Of a stretch of 64,000 nucleotides of DNA, positions 33,600 through 45,033 are shown piece after piece. The notes under the pieces were generated by a model, which was given only the letters and a program-made list of their open reading frames with translations, did not search any database and was not told the DNA's origin. This DNA is from Elephas maximus indicus (lineage: Eukaryota > Chordata > Mammalia > Proboscidea > Elephantidae). Position numbers and translations under genes: made by a program. The stretch lies in NCBI RefSeq assembly GCF_024166365.1, contig NC_064819.1, positions 163,188,793 to 163,252,792 on the forward strand, given 5' to 3'. The stretch's first letter is position 1; each line of letters opens with the position of its first letter.

Positions 33600-34300
33600 C
33601 TTTACCAATTTGCAGTGTGACTTTGAAGACCACTCCATCTCAGTGTGCCTCAATTTCATCTAGATAATCCATCTCCTCAGCCTTCTCAACTCACCTCACC
33701 CCTCATCCCCATCAAAATCATGTGCAAAGACCCAAGCTGAGAATTGTCACAGTCCAGTTCCCAGCTGAATTTACAGAGTACAATATGGCTGGGCCTCTTA
33801 GCTCCCTGAAATGCCCTTTGCCCCAGACACTTTGCCTCAATGTCATTAAGCACACGATAAAGTCTCCAGCCGGCATGCTGGCCACATTACCCCATTGCAG
33901 CCATTCGGGCCACTCTAGACAAAAGGGGGCAGAGCTGAATGAGATAATACACACCCGAAGTGCTTTGAAATCCCCAAAGACAGATGCTTTATGAATACCA
34001 GACATTATTATCATCTGCTCTATTGCTCCCTGTCATGACAGAGTCTGTCCAGGTTAGACATCTGCAGCGTCAGTGCACCCTCACAAACGTATTTTCACTT
34101 TTTCAAGCTGTTGCCCATTAACTTCTTGCTAATATTTCTGGTTATTCTGAGCCTCTTTATTTAAACACTTGGTTAATATTGGCACTTGTCACCCTTCTGT
34201 CTTTGCAGATGTCACTTAGCATTCTTTACAAATTAGCAACACAATTAAGCAACACTGAACACCCATTTTTGCCCTTCTGTGTACCACTTCAGTTTTAGAT
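33600..34300. other. Candidate conserved noncoding block
   Basis: Repeat-free, with motifs such as 'ccagccggcatgctggccac' (GC-rich partial palindrome) and 'gagataatacacacccgaag'. Frames at 33718-34014 on both strands have no recognised domain. Confidence 0.3.
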
Positions 34301-35651
34301 ATGTCAGAATTTACCACCACTGTCTAAAAATAAGCTTAATATAGCATGATACCATTTTCCAGACTGCCCAAGTAAATTTGGGTTAGACTAAAGGATTCAT
34401 TTTTAAGAGTTTACCAAAAGCTGTAGTGTCTCCACCAGGCTTGTCGTCAGCTAATGTTCTGTTTCTTAAACTACAAACTTTGTATAATGCTTTATGCTTA
34501 GAAGGGAAATTATTACTTTAAGCTATTTTCCTCTCAGGCTGCTTTTGTAGTTGAATCTTCCATTAATTCTGTCCCATTCTTTTACTGAGGGTTGAAGAAT
34601 CTGACCTCAAAAGCAACCAGAAAAAAAAAAAAAAAACCTTTTTAAAAATAAAAATCCTTGAATGATTGTCAAATGATTGATACATTTTTTAACTGGTTGC
34701 CTGCACAGCAGCAGGCCTTTCAAGGGCTCTTGTTTGAGGGCAATTAAAAGCAGACTCTTGTTATTGTGTTTAATCTTTGTTTCACAAGGAGCCAAAGACA
34801 GGTGATAAAAATAGGAACAGGAGACAGAACTTTAGTCTCCCTGTCACTTCTGATCCATCGTGCTCAGGAATAGCAGTCTCCCGACTTCTCTGCTAACTTA
34901 GGTTCTCCCCTCTGTTGGAGCAATTCTTCTTTCCTCCCAGAGATACTCTAAGGATCAACGACTTAATATCTCTACATAGTTGGGAGCCCAGCCGTAAGAT
35001 ATGTTGTACCAAAGTCAATAATCATTGCTCTGTTTGAAACACCTAAACCTTTTCTTCTATCAGTCCCTTCATACGAGTCGCCATTCTAAGAGCTATTTAT
35101 TCCATTATTCAAATTCTTCCTGATAGTCAAATGCCTTAAGATTCGATAGGCTAATATTTTGGTCATCTACAATGGAAATCTGTGTTTCCCATATGTTGCG
35201 GAACCAGATGGTTCAGGTTGGTCTTTTATTTGTCAGGCTGGATATAAAACACTGTTCTCTCTCAGGGTTTTAACAAAGGCCAACCCCTCCACCACCACCC
35301 CCAGCCCCCAACTCCAGGGTTTGACAACAGGCTGAACCAAGAGATGAGCAACTTCTCAGCTGCTGGCCTCAGCGCCTCCAAAGGCACTCTCAGCATGGCC
35401 AGCCCCCACTCCTGTTCCTGCTGGCTTTTTATGCAGACCCTTGATTGAGAACTGGTCCAGCTGGGCAGCCTGCTAACTCCCTTAACCCATTCCTATCCAG
35501 CCTGCCTCCGTCAAGCCTGGCCTCCTTCCTGATCAGAGCTACCATTTCAGTGAGCTTGTGTTTAGCACCTTCTTCTGCCCCTGCTTCTACCCTAAATTCT
35601 CATCCTGGCACAAACAGAATGGAAAAGAGCTAATAATAGTGCAGAACCTAT
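34301..35651. other. single-copy-looking sequence
   Basis: Holds an A17 run (34620-34636) and a proline-rich-looking C-run near 35285-35310. No gene recognised. Confidence 0.35.
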
Positions 35652-35860
35652 TGTTGTGTGTGGTCAAGCCATTTCCGATTCATAGTAACCCTTTAGGACC
35701 CTACAGGAAACCCCACTGGGTTTCGTAGGCTTTAATCTTTATGGGAGCAGATAGCCAGGTCTTTCTCCTGTGAAGTGGCTGGTGGGTTCAAACCACCAAC
35801 CTTTTTGATGGTTTAGGTTAGCAGGTGAGCACTTTAACCACTGCACCACCAAGGCTCCCT
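35652..35860 (-). mobile_element. AfroSINE, long form, antisense
   Basis: 'ccatttccgattcatagtaa', 'ggctttaatctttatgggag' and 'accactgcaccaccaaggct'. There is a 10-bp internal gain ('gatggtttag') just before the A-box side. Confidence 0.9.
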
Positions 35861-35862
35861 TG

Positions 35863-36080
35863 TTGAGCACCAAATAGGTGGCAAATGCTGGGCTAAGTCG
35901 TTTTACTAGCCATGATATCATTTAAGATATAGAACAAACTGAGAGGAGGTGTGATTATTTCCATTACATAGAAAAGTAAACTGAGGTTGGAGAAACTGGG
36001 TAACTAGTCCAAAGTCATGCATCTAGTAAGAGGCAAAACAGGATTGCCACTCATAGGTGTCTGACTTCAATGCCATGCAC
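35863..36080 (+). mobile_element. MIR SINE, sense
   Basis: 'tgagcaccaaataggtggca', 'gaaaagtaaactgaggttgg' and 'ccaaagtcatgcatctagta' follow MIR order. Confidence 0.7.
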
Positions 36081-36605
36081 ACAGCTGCTCCTAGTCAGAG
36101 ACAAAACCACCCATTCACACATAAACACAAACAAATAAATTCCAAAGTTTCCATTTTTTTTTTTTTACCACAGAGGTTATGTATCTCTGAGCTGAGACTC
36201 TTGGCTTTCTATAGTGAAGGAGAGGGGAAACAGTAGCCAAGGAGCTCAGAGAAGTAGTGGAGGTTGGAGAAGTAATGGAGCCCAGACAACAATGGCCTTC
36301 AGAGACCATTATAAGGATGTTGTCAAAAAAAAAAAAAAAAAAAAATTTTTTTTTTTTTTTTGTAAGAATGGTGGCTTTTGCTCTGAATGAGATGGGAGGC
36401 TTTGGTGGATTTGGAACTGAGAAGTGCCCTGATACACTTTAACAGGCTCACCCTGCTACTGAGTTGAGAACAGACTGTAGCTGGGCAGCTACAGGGAGAC
36501 CGGTTAGTAGGAAATTACCACACAATGTGAGTGAAGAGGCCAGGAGGCTTTGGGTAGACAGTGGCAGTCATAATAGATAGTCAAATCTACTTTTTTTAAA
36601 GATAC
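36081..36605. other. spacer with an A21T16 tract
   Basis: Contains A/T runs at 36157-36168 and 36325-36361. No gene recognised. Confidence 0.4.
36325..36361. repeat. A21T16 homopolymer palindrome
   Basis: Twenty-one A followed directly by sixteen T. It can fold on itself and is a typical L1 endonuclease-type target or the junction of two poly(A) tails. Length is likely error-prone in sequencing. Confidence 0.9.
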
Positions 36606-36806
36606 ACGACTTGCCGTTGAGTCAGTTCTAGCTCATGGTGACCCCATATGTGTCAGAGTAGAACTGCACTCCATAGGGTTTTCAATAGCTGATTTTTCGA
36701 AAGTAAATCGCCAGGCCTTTCTTTGGAAAGTGGGTCAGTTGCCTCTGGATAGATGCAAATCTCCAACCTTTCAGTTAACAGCCTAACGCACCACCCAGGG
36801 ACTCCA
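36606..36806 (-). mobile_element. AfroSINE type D, antisense
   Basis: 'tggtgaccccatatgtgtca', 'gcactccatagggttttcaa' and 'gcaccacccagggactcc'. Confidence 0.92.
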
Positions 36807-37114
36807 TGGACAAAATTTGCTGACACACAGTCTTGCTTAGATTCTCTCTTGCACTGTCCATTCTTCCTCCATGGTGACTTTCACAGCTAGATTGTAAGTC
36901 TTTTAAAGGGAAGCATGATGTCTTGCAGCTTGTCCCTTTCCAGAACCGGGAGTAGCAGCTTCGTCCTGAACTACTGGTTTTTCCACCAGTTGCTAAATCC
37001 TCCAACACCTGTGTCTCAATGTTTTTCCATGTTAAATTATCTGATTGAAGTAACTGAGGTGGTTTCTATTTTCTTGACCGGACTGTAGTGCAGCTGCTCT
37101 GTGTTCATCATTTC
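36807..37114. other. spacer, nothing recognised
   Basis: Minus frame 36775-37008 is not recognised. No repeat assigned. Confidence 0.35.
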
Positions 37115-37440
37115 CCTGGGCACTGGGAATACAGAGGTAAGCGAAACAGTACCCAGTGACTACATTCACAGAGCTTATATTCTAGCCTGAGAGGCAGACT
37201 AATCAAGTGATTACAAAATAACAGTGTAATAACAGACAGTGGTACTGACATTGAGGAAAGACGCATGTGGTAATGAATGATCAGAACATGAGCTGTGTGG
37301 TCAAGGAGGGCTTCTCAGAGAAGGTGGCAGCCCAGCAGAGGCTTACTTAGGGAGCTGCCAGGTCTAAGCTCAGTGAAGAAAAGAATAGAGGGATCACAGC
37401 ACAGCGGAAGAGCTGAAATACATACGTCCGGGAGGCTACA
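37115..37440 (-). mobile_element. L2 LINE 3' region, antisense
   Basis: 'gggcactgggaatacagagg', 'cagagcttatattctagcct' and 'gtggtcaaggagggcttctc' follow the antisense L2 3' UTR. Confidence 0.7.
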
Positions 37441-37566
37441 GCCAGGGAGAAGTTGGATTTCCTTTTTCTTTAATGACTGTAGAATTTGGACTCAGGCTTA
37501 ACAAATCCAAGCTGCAGTAAACATTTTAATTTGATGAGATATCTTTTGTCTCTGGGCTGCCTGAGC

Positions 37567-37591
37567 CTGGTGTGTAGAAACTACACACCAG
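37567..37591. repeat. Perfect inverted repeat, 11-bp arms, AAA loop
   Basis: 'ctggtgtgtag' and 'ctacacaccag' flank 'aaa'. Stable hairpin potential on both strands; no gene context. Confidence 0.95.
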
Positions 37592-37812
37592 AAATGCATG
37601 CTTGTCTGTCTGTGTGTCTGTCTATTTGTGTATTTCAGGATTTTTATCCTTTATATGAAGTCTCTTCAGGGAACTTTAATTTTGTAGGTACAAATTCTGT
37701 AATCTATTCCAAAAAAGAGATTTCATAGGAGACATACGTGTGTTGATTTCTTTAAGATTTAAACATGCTAGCATATTTTTTGAAATTATTTTTCAACCAT
37801 TCTTTAGAATGC

Positions 37813-38150
37813 AGGAGAGAGAACTGGCAATCTGCTTCCATAAAAATTACAGTCAAGCTCTTGTCTGGAGGCGAGTTGAGAAGGCAGAGGGGGACAGGAG
37901 CTGGGAATACAGGGTGGAGAGGAAGTGTGCTGTCTCATTAGGGGGAGAGCAGGTAGCAGTACATAAAAAAAAAAAATAGCAAGGTGTATATAAATTTTTG
38001 TGAGAGACTTGATTTGTAAACTTTCACTTAAAGCACAATAAAATAAAATAAAAAAACTACAGTCAAGAAAACCTATGGGGCAGTTCTACTCTGTCACTTG
38101 GAGTCACTATGGGTCGGAATCAACTCAACAGCACTCAATGGCAACAACTT
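37813..38150 (+). mobile_element. AfroSINE type D-like, sense, 5'-truncated and split
   Basis: 'gaactggcaatctgcttcca' (37821) continues after the insert at 37858-38051 as 'aaaacctatggggcagttct' and 'cactatgggtcggaatcaac', ending in a CAAC-rich tail. Confidence 0.88.
37858..38051 (+). mobile_element. 194-bp polyadenylated retro-insert of unknown family
   Basis: Flanked by 16-bp duplications 'aaaaattacagtcaag' (37842-37857) and 'aaaaactacagtcaag' (38052-38067), one mismatch. It starts 'ctcttgtctggaggcgagtt', has an internal A12 run, and ends 'cacttaaagcacaataaaat' with an AATAAA signal and A-rich tail. That is the signature of LINE-type target-primed insertion of a polyadenylated RNA. I do not recognise a tRNA head, AfroSINE, L1 or gene in it. 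It may be the 3' end of an afrotherian repeat or of a noncoding transcript. Confidence 0.85.
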
Positions 38151-38690
38151 TCATCAGAACATGTGCAAAATTTATTCCCTTAGAGATTTGGGGGGTAGAG
38201 GAAATTATTTTGTGTGAAGAACTAAAATATTTCCTTCACATTGTTTTTATTATCAATGCTAAGCAATTTGAAAGATAACTTCTAATCGAATTTAGATGGA
38301 GACTGGAGGTTTGGAAGAGGGAGAAGAGGTATTTTCCACTCTGTTTACTTCCTGTTTCTATCAGGAAAGAAATATTTCCTTTCCTTTACGTGTTTTCCCC
38401 ATTTTAACCTATTTTGGATCTTTATCACACCCCAGATATCCTATTGAATCAGCCTCATAACTGCCTTTCTGCCTTCAGTCTATACTCACCTGCACGTACA
38501 CACCCCTTGCATTCTGTGCCCAGCCATCAGCTTAATCTTAATTAAATGCTGTTTTATATTGTACTCTCCTTTGGATACAAAGTCAAGTCCTCCTACTATG
38601 GCATGAAGGAATTATTTTTATGCTTTCCAAGCTTGCTTCTAAAGTTATCTTCAGTCAGTGCTTCCTCATACGGTTATATATCAGGATCAT
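38151..38690. other. spacer, nothing recognised
   Basis: Single-copy-looking, with a possibly L2-derived stretch near 38500-38600. Confidence 0.35.
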
Positions 38691-38702
38691 CAGTGAGAGC
38701 AA

Positions 38703-38837
38703 CCCATTGCCAATGAGTCTATTCTAAGCCAGAGCAACGCTACAGGACACAGTAAACTGCCACATAGAGTTTCCAAGGAGCAGCTGCCAACCTTTTGCTT
38801 AGCAGCCGAGCTCTTAACCACTATGCCACCAGGGCTC
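38703..38837 (-). mobile_element. AfroSINE, short form, antisense, internal deletion
   Basis: 'cccattgccaatgagtctat', 'agtttccaaggagcagctgc' and 'actatgccaccagggctc'. The B-box area is deleted. Flanks 'cagtgagagcaa' (38691-38702) and 'cagtgagggcaa' (38838-38849) match 11 of 12. Confidence 0.93.
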
Positions 38838-38849
38838 CAGTGAGGGCAA

Positions 38850-39284
38850 GGGGACTTGAAAAAACTCGCACGTCCAGGACCAGTTAAATCTAATCCAATT
38901 AAATCAGAATCCCGGGAGTAAAACATAGCGTTTGTATTTTTTGAAAGCTTCCTAGATCATTGTGATATGCAGCCAGAGTTGAAAACTACCAAATGTGAGT
39001 TTAATGTGATGGCTAAACTGGACGACTGGCCACTGCTGTTTCCCAAATCCCAGATGTGCCATTCTTACTGTAATACTGCAACTAATGTTGAAATGGGTTT
39101 GGTGGAGGTTATACCTAAAAAAAAAAAAAAAAAAAAATCCTCTTTAAGTATTACTTTGAGTGGAGTAAATTTCATTGCAATTAAGAAATCTGAGACCATT
39201 GAAAGGATGTGGTGAAAAACAGGTGAAATTGTGCACTACAGATTAGTAAGTAAGCCCCCGTGTATCTTGTTTATCGGGTAGTCT
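38850..39284. other. spacer with A19 run
   Basis: An A-run at 39119-39137. No gene or repeat recognised. Confidence 0.35.
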
Positions 39285-39385
39285 ATCCCTGCTGCCCAAG
39301 GTCACACAGCTGCTAAATGGAAAACCTGGATGGGATCTCAGCCCTCTCTGGCTCCAAAGCCTGTCCTCATTACATCACTACTTGA
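39285..39385 (+). mobile_element. MIR SINE 3' part, sense
   Basis: 'cccaaggtcacacagctgct' and 'tctggctccaaagcctgtcc' are the MIR core end and 3' part. Confidence 0.7.
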
Positions 39386-39514
39386 ATCCTTAACCAATGG
39401 GATCTCAGACTATTACTTTTTATAGTATCAAAAATAAAGTGTTGCAAATCTTAGTTCTTTCAGTGCATAAGGTGAACCAACATTTTTTTTTTTTTTTTAA
39501 CCATCTAAATTGAA

Positions 39515-39725
39515 ACATTCCCTGGATGGTGCAAACAGTTGACATGCTTGCCCGCTGGCCAAAAGGTTGGAGATTTGAGTTTACCACAGGCATCTCAGAA
39601 AAGAGGCCTGGTGCTCTACTTCCGAAAAATCCGCCACTGAAAACCCTATAGAGCACAGTTGTACTCTATCACTCATGGGTTTGCTGTGAGTCAGAATTGA
39701 CTCAAAGGTAACTGTTTTTTTATTT
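39515..39725 (+). mobile_element. AfroSINE type D, sense
   Basis: 'ttccctggatggtgcaaaca', 'aagaggcctggtgctctact' and 'catgggtttgctgtgagtca', then a T-rich end. A T16 run precedes it. Confidence 0.92.
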
Positions 39726-40140
39726 TGTTGGTTGGTTTTTAATTGTAACTATATGAAGCTGGAAGAACACAAGTAAAATTCTGGAATCATGTAGATTCCA
39801 ATCACCTGCATATGTCAGAGAAGAGGTAGATAATAGTAGGACTTAATCCATTTGAACCTAGCCTTTGGAAAAAAAAAAAAATTTTTTTTTTTAAACTCTA
39901 AAACCTAATGCAAGTTTCTAGAGGGTTCACAAAGGCAGAATAAATACCAATCATATATCAAATTTTAAGGGCAGTGTTGGTTGCTCTCTAGACATTTCTT
40001 TCAGAAAGGCAATTTAAAATGCATTTGAATCATTGATGTATAACCCCAAAAGTGATTTCATAGATCTGGACCTAAATCATTGAGCAACAGTGGTAATATG
40101 CACCAGACAGCACTTCTGTACCACCTCTGAACATCTCAAG
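39726..40140. other. spacer with A13T11 tract
   Basis: A second A-then-T homopolymer palindrome at 39869-39892. Otherwise nothing recognised. Confidence 0.4.
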
Positions 40141-40343
40141 GAGCCCCGGTGGCACAATGGTTAAGCACTTGGCTGCTAACCAAAAGGTTGGCGGTTCAAG
40201 CCCACCAGCTGCTCTGCAGACAAAAGACCTGTCAATCTGCTCCCATAAAGATTTTCGCCTAGGAAACACTATGGGACAGTTGTACTCTGTCTTATAGGGT
40301 CACCATGAATGGGAATCGACTGAACAGCATACTACAACAACTG
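40141..40343 (+). mobile_element. AfroSINE, long form, sense
   Basis: 'gagccccggtggcacaatgg', 'gacctgtcaatctgctccca' and 'accatgaatgggaatcgact'. Flanks 'tgaacatctc' and 'tgatcatctc' may be the target duplication. Confidence 0.93.
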
Positions 40344-40879
40344 ATCATCTCTGCCTCACCTGTCCCTTGTGCCAGCCCTGCTTGGGCTCTGACCAACTTC
40401 ATACAGGCACAACTTGCTCAACCAGTTGTACTATGTGCCTCTTGTTGTCTGCACTTGGGTTTCCCTGTTGCCAAAATCACAGGGACACTGGACGCCCATG
40501 GTTACACATTTGCAGCCTAGAAGAGGAAAGGAGCTATTGCTCTATGGAGAAATGTAAAATTGAGAGGAGCCAGTAGATAATCCTTCCTCGTTCTCCCACG
40601 ACTACACAGTGCTGAGATGAGGACTGGCTTCCCAGAGTGTGGTCCCACAGACTAAACAATCAGTCCTACTTAGGGCTAGTCAGCTGGACTATACTCTCTT
40701 TCATTGGCTCTTTCTTCATCTGTGCAAAATTTTCCTTGTCTCTCACTCCTGCCATCTGGAATTGTACCCCATAGTAAAATAGTACCACATAAGCCAGCTG
40801 CCTTGAGCTCTGCTCTTGGGGAACCCAGGATGAGGTGCCACAATGACAAGTACTTCATATAGCTGTATATTTAGCATCA
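40344..40879. other. spacer, nothing recognised
   Basis: Moderately GC-rich, with overlapping short frames (40305-40576) lacking domains. Confidence 0.35.
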
Positions 40880-41740
40880 AATAATAAGGAATATTATCAA
40901 CTAAACATAAACTTTTCCAGAAAACTAAAGAGAAAGCAACACTTTCAACTCATTTTATGAGGCCAATATTACTGCGATATAAAAACAAAATAGAGTGCAT
41001 AAAAAAGAAAAGACTAATAGTCCCCATGGACAAAGACATAAAAAGCCTTATAAAATATTATCAAATATAATCCAGCAGTATATAAAGGATAATTCAGCAT
41101 AATCAACAGGAGTTTAACCCAAAAAACAAATTTGAAATCAAATAATTTACTGTATCAAAAGACTAGACTGAAAAAGGAAAACCATGTGACTATCTAAATA
41201 GATGTAGAAAAATTATTTGACAAAATCCAACATCCATTCATGATAAAAACTCGCTAGAGACTATGAAAAGAAGGAAATTTCCTTAAAAGGCATTCCTTCA
41301 GCTAATATCATAATGGTGAAAGACTAAATGTTTTTCCCCTAAGACTAGAAATAAAGCACAGATGTAATTATAGCAAGGCCAGAGAATTCAAGGTTAATTC
41401 AAAAATCGATTATATTTCTATATATCAGCAGCAAACAATTGAACATTGATATTAAATATATTACTTAAAATAACATAAAAACATAAAGCATGTAGATATT
41501 AATTTAACAAAATATTTTTAAGCTTGTCTACTGAAAATTACAAAACATTGCTGAAAGAAATTAAGAAGACCTAAATAAGTGGAGCGATATACTGTGTTCA
41601 ACGATTGAAAGACTCAATATTGTTAATGCATCATTTCTTTCCAAGTTTGTCTATAGAGTCAATGAAATTCCAGTTTAAAAATATTTTTAGAAATTTGTAA
41701 ACTAATTCTAAACTTTACATGAAAATGCAAAGACATATAA

Positions 41741-41906
41741 ACCAAAAACCGAACCCGTTGCCATCAAGTTGACTCTGACTCATAGCGACCCTATAGGACA
41801 GAGTAGAACTGCCCCACAGAGTTTCCAAAGAGCACCTGGTGGACTTGAACTGCCGACCTTTTGGTTAGCAGCCATAGCACTTAACCACTACGCCACTGGG
41901 GTTTCC
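41741..41906 (-). mobile_element. AfroSINE, short form, antisense, in L1
   Basis: 'cgaacccgttgccatcaagt', 'agcgaccctataggacagag' and 'cactacgccactggggtttc'. Flanking L1 sequence 'aagacata' is repeated (41730-41737 and 41907-41914). Confidence 0.95.
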
Positions 41907-41985
41907 AAGACATAAAATAGCCAAAAGAATTTTGAAAACGAATAACAGAGTTGGAGGACTACACTACCTGATTTCAATATCTACT

Positions 41986-42537
41986 TGTGGTGGTTTTAAA
42001 ATATGCTTGCACATTTTTTGACACTTTTCCCTTCAAAAGGTAGAGCCTAATTTTTCTCTTCTGAATTGTGGGCCAGATTTAATTATTCACTTCAGATAAA
42101 TAGAATGTGGTGGAGGTGATGATGTGCGATTTCCAAGTCTAGATCATAAAAAGGCATTGCTGCTTCTGCCTTGTTCTCTCTTTGATCACTTACTCTGACA
42201 AATGCCCACTATCATGTCGAAAGGAGACTCAAACATCGCCTTAGAGAGCCTTATGTGTGGATAATCCCATGTGGAAAGTAACTAACTTGCCAGCTAAGTG
42301 AGTGAGGCTCCTTAGAAGTGGATCCTCAAGTCTCAATTAAGCCTTCACATGATTCTAGCCTTCCCTGCAAACTGCGTTTTAGCTGAAACCCAGATATTGG
42401 GGAGCAGAGGCAAGACATCCCTATTATGCTTTATTAGATCTCCTGATCCACAGAAACTCTGAGACAACAAGTGATTAATATTGTTTTAAGTCACTAAGTT
42501 TTAGGGTATTTGTTATGCAGCAATAGATAAAGAACAT
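41986..42537 (+). mobile_element. ERVL/MaLR-type solo LTR, sense, in L1
   Basis: 'tgtggtggttttaaaatatg' start, 'gataaatagaatgtggtgga', 'gaggctccttagaagtggat', 'ttgttttaagtcactaagtt' and 'tgttatgcagcaatagataa' near the end. The form is of an old mammalian LTR; the exact subfamily is not assigned. No coding part. Confidence 0.65.
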
Positions 42538-43189
42538 AGACTTTTTTAGGTTACATTTGAATTGGTGTAAGGACAGATAAATAGATCAATACAACAGAGC
42601 ACAGAAACAGACCCTCACAAATTCGTCAATTTCTTATCAACGAAGGTACCAAAGTAAATGGGGAAAAGGCAGTTTTTCCAACAAATGGTTCTGGAAAAAT
42701 TGGTTATCCATTTGCAAAAACTGAACTAATGGACCTTAGCATGTACCTCACACCATATACAAAAATTAACTTGAATGAATCATAGACCTTAACATAAAAA
42801 CTAGAGCTATAAAGCTCTATAGATATCGAAGTTTTATAAGAGAAAATCTTTGTGACTTTCTGTTAATTAAAGATTTCTTAAATAGAACACAAAGATCTCA
42901 AACCTTAACAGAAAATATATATACATATATATATCACCCTTAATCAAAATTTAAAACTTCTGCTCTTTGAAGGATACTGTCATGAAAATGAAAAGACATG
43001 CCACAAATTGGGAAAGAACATTTGCAAAACACATATCTAATAAAAACCTGCATAAGGAACCTTTACCACTCAATAATAGAAAAACATCTAATAAAAATAC
43101 AGCCAAAAGATTTTAATACACATGGCATAAAAAAGATGTAAATGGTAAATAAGCACAAAAAAATCAATATTATCAGTAATTAGGAAAAT

Positions 43190-44130
43190 ATGGATATACT
43201 GCATGTTTTGAAATCAGGAAAGGTACGCACTGGGGTTGTATCCTTTCACCATACTTATTCAATCTGTATGATGAACAAATAATCCAAGAAACTGGACTAT
43301 ATGAAGAAGAACGGGGCATCAGGATTGGAGGAAGACTTATTTACAACCTATGATATGCAGATAACATCACCTTGCTTTCTGAAAGTAAAGAGGACATGAA
43401 GCACTTAGTGATGAAGATCAGAGACCATGCCCTTCACTATGGATTACACCTCAACATAAAGAAAACAAAAATCCTCACAACTGGACCAATAAGCAACATC
43501 ATGATAAACGGAGAAAAGATTGAAGTTGTCAAAGATTTCATTTTACTTGGATCCACAATCAACGTCAATGGAAGCAGCAACCAAGAAATCAAACGATGCA
43601 TTGCATTGGGCAAATTTGCTGCAAAGGGTCTCTTTAAAGTCTTAAAAAGCAAAGATGTCACTTTGAGGACTAAGGTGCACCTGACCAAGCCATGGTATTT
43701 TAATTTGCCTTGTGTGCATGCAAAAGCTGGACAATGAAAAAAGAAGACCGAAGAAGAATTAAAGCCTTTGAATTATGGTGTTAGCGAAGAATATTGAATA
43801 CACCACGGACTGCCAAAAGAACAAACCAATCTGACTTGGAAGAAGTCCAGCCAGAATGTTTCTTCCAAGTGAGGATAGCAAAACTTCATTTCACGTACTT
43901 CAGACATGTTATCAGGAGGGACCAATCCCTGGAGAAAGACTTTATTCTAGGGAATGTAGAGGGTCAGTGAAAGAGAAGAAGGCTCTCGAGGAGATGAATT
44001 AACACAGTGGCTGCAATGATGGGCTCAAGCATAGCAACGATTTCAAGGATGGTGCAGGACTGGGCAGTGTTTCATTCTGTTGTACATAAGGTTTCTGTGA
44101 CTTGGAACTAACTCAAAAGTACCTGATAAG
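43190..44130 (+). mobile_element. RTE-type LINE, sense, 3' part with reverse-transcriptase remnant
   Basis: Encodes the end of the RT domain and the C-terminal region. YADNITLLSESKEDMKHL occupies the position of the catalytic YADD box, with the second Asp changed to Asn, and a stop codon lies directly upstream of the Tyr. Then follow LHLNIKKTKILTTGP and DFILLGSTINVNGSSNQEI as in BovB/RTE elements. The open part (43372-43737) ends in a frameshifted 'HAKAGQ', and further blocks with EVQPECFFQV follow. The 3' end ('tttctgtgacttggaactaa') matches the AfroSINE tail. Inactive and 5'-truncated. Confidence 0.92.
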
Positions 44131-44187
44131 AAGTTAAAACCACAGTATGATACCACCTTATTCCCACTGGAAAAAAAAAAAAAAGAA

Positions 44188-44387
44188 CAGTTGCCATTTA
44201 GTTGATTCTGACTCATGGTGACCCCATGCATGTCAGGGTAGAACTGTGCTTCATAGGGTTTTCAGTGGCTGATATCTTAAAACTAGATCACCAAGCCTTT
44301 CTTCCAAGGCACCTCTGGGTAGACTTGAACCACCAACCTTTCAGTTTGCAGGCAAGTGTGTTAACCTTTTGCATCATTCAGGGACTC
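44188..44387 (-). mobile_element. AfroSINE type D, antisense, in L1
   Basis: Follows an A15 run (44171-44185). 'tggtgaccccatgcatgtca', 'gtgcttcatagggttttcag' and 'tgcatcattcagggactcc'. Confidence 0.92.
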
Positions 44388-45033
44388 CTTACCTCACTTG
44401 AGCAGCTAAAATTAAAAATACTTAAAATAGAAAGTATTGGCAAGAATTTAGAGCAACTGAAACTCTCATACATTGTTGATGGGAACTCAAAATGGTACAA
44501 TCACTTTGGAAAACTCCGTGGCAGGTTATTGTAAAGTAAAGTAAATACTTAAGATTTGACCTAGCAACTTCACTCCTAGGTATTTACTTCAGAGAATTGA
44601 AAACATATGTCCCCAAAAACGCTTGTACATGACTGTTTATAGCAGCTTTATTTATAAAAGCCAAAACTTTAAAATAATCCAAATTCAGCTGGAAAATGGA
44701 TAAATGAATTATTCTTACTGATGTATAAATTTGTTGATATATTAATGATTGTTTACAGCAAAAATAATATATGTAGAAGTAAAAAGTATGGCAATAAGAT
44801 GAAGGTAAATGGAATTATATTGTTGTAAGGTTTTATATTTTTCTGAAGTTGTATAATATCTGTAGTAGACTGTCATCATCTAAAGGTACATATTGTAATT
44901 GCTACAAGAACTAATAAAAAAACATAGATAGGTATATAAAACTATTAAAAAATGGAATCATAAAAAATAGTCGATTCATGTAAAAGAGGACAAGAAAGGA
45001 GAAAAATAGGAACTGGTGTTATAAACACCCATT

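Noticed and set aside
33215-33667. 150-codon open frame
   Set aside because: It starts in an antisense AfroSINE and crosses the 116-bp duplication, reading its two copies in different phases; no homology recognised.
43372-43737. Possible domesticated reverse-transcriptase gene
   Set aside because: There is a stop directly before the catalytic box, YADN replaces YADD, and a frameshift follows; it is an ordinary decayed RTE fragment within a repeat stack.
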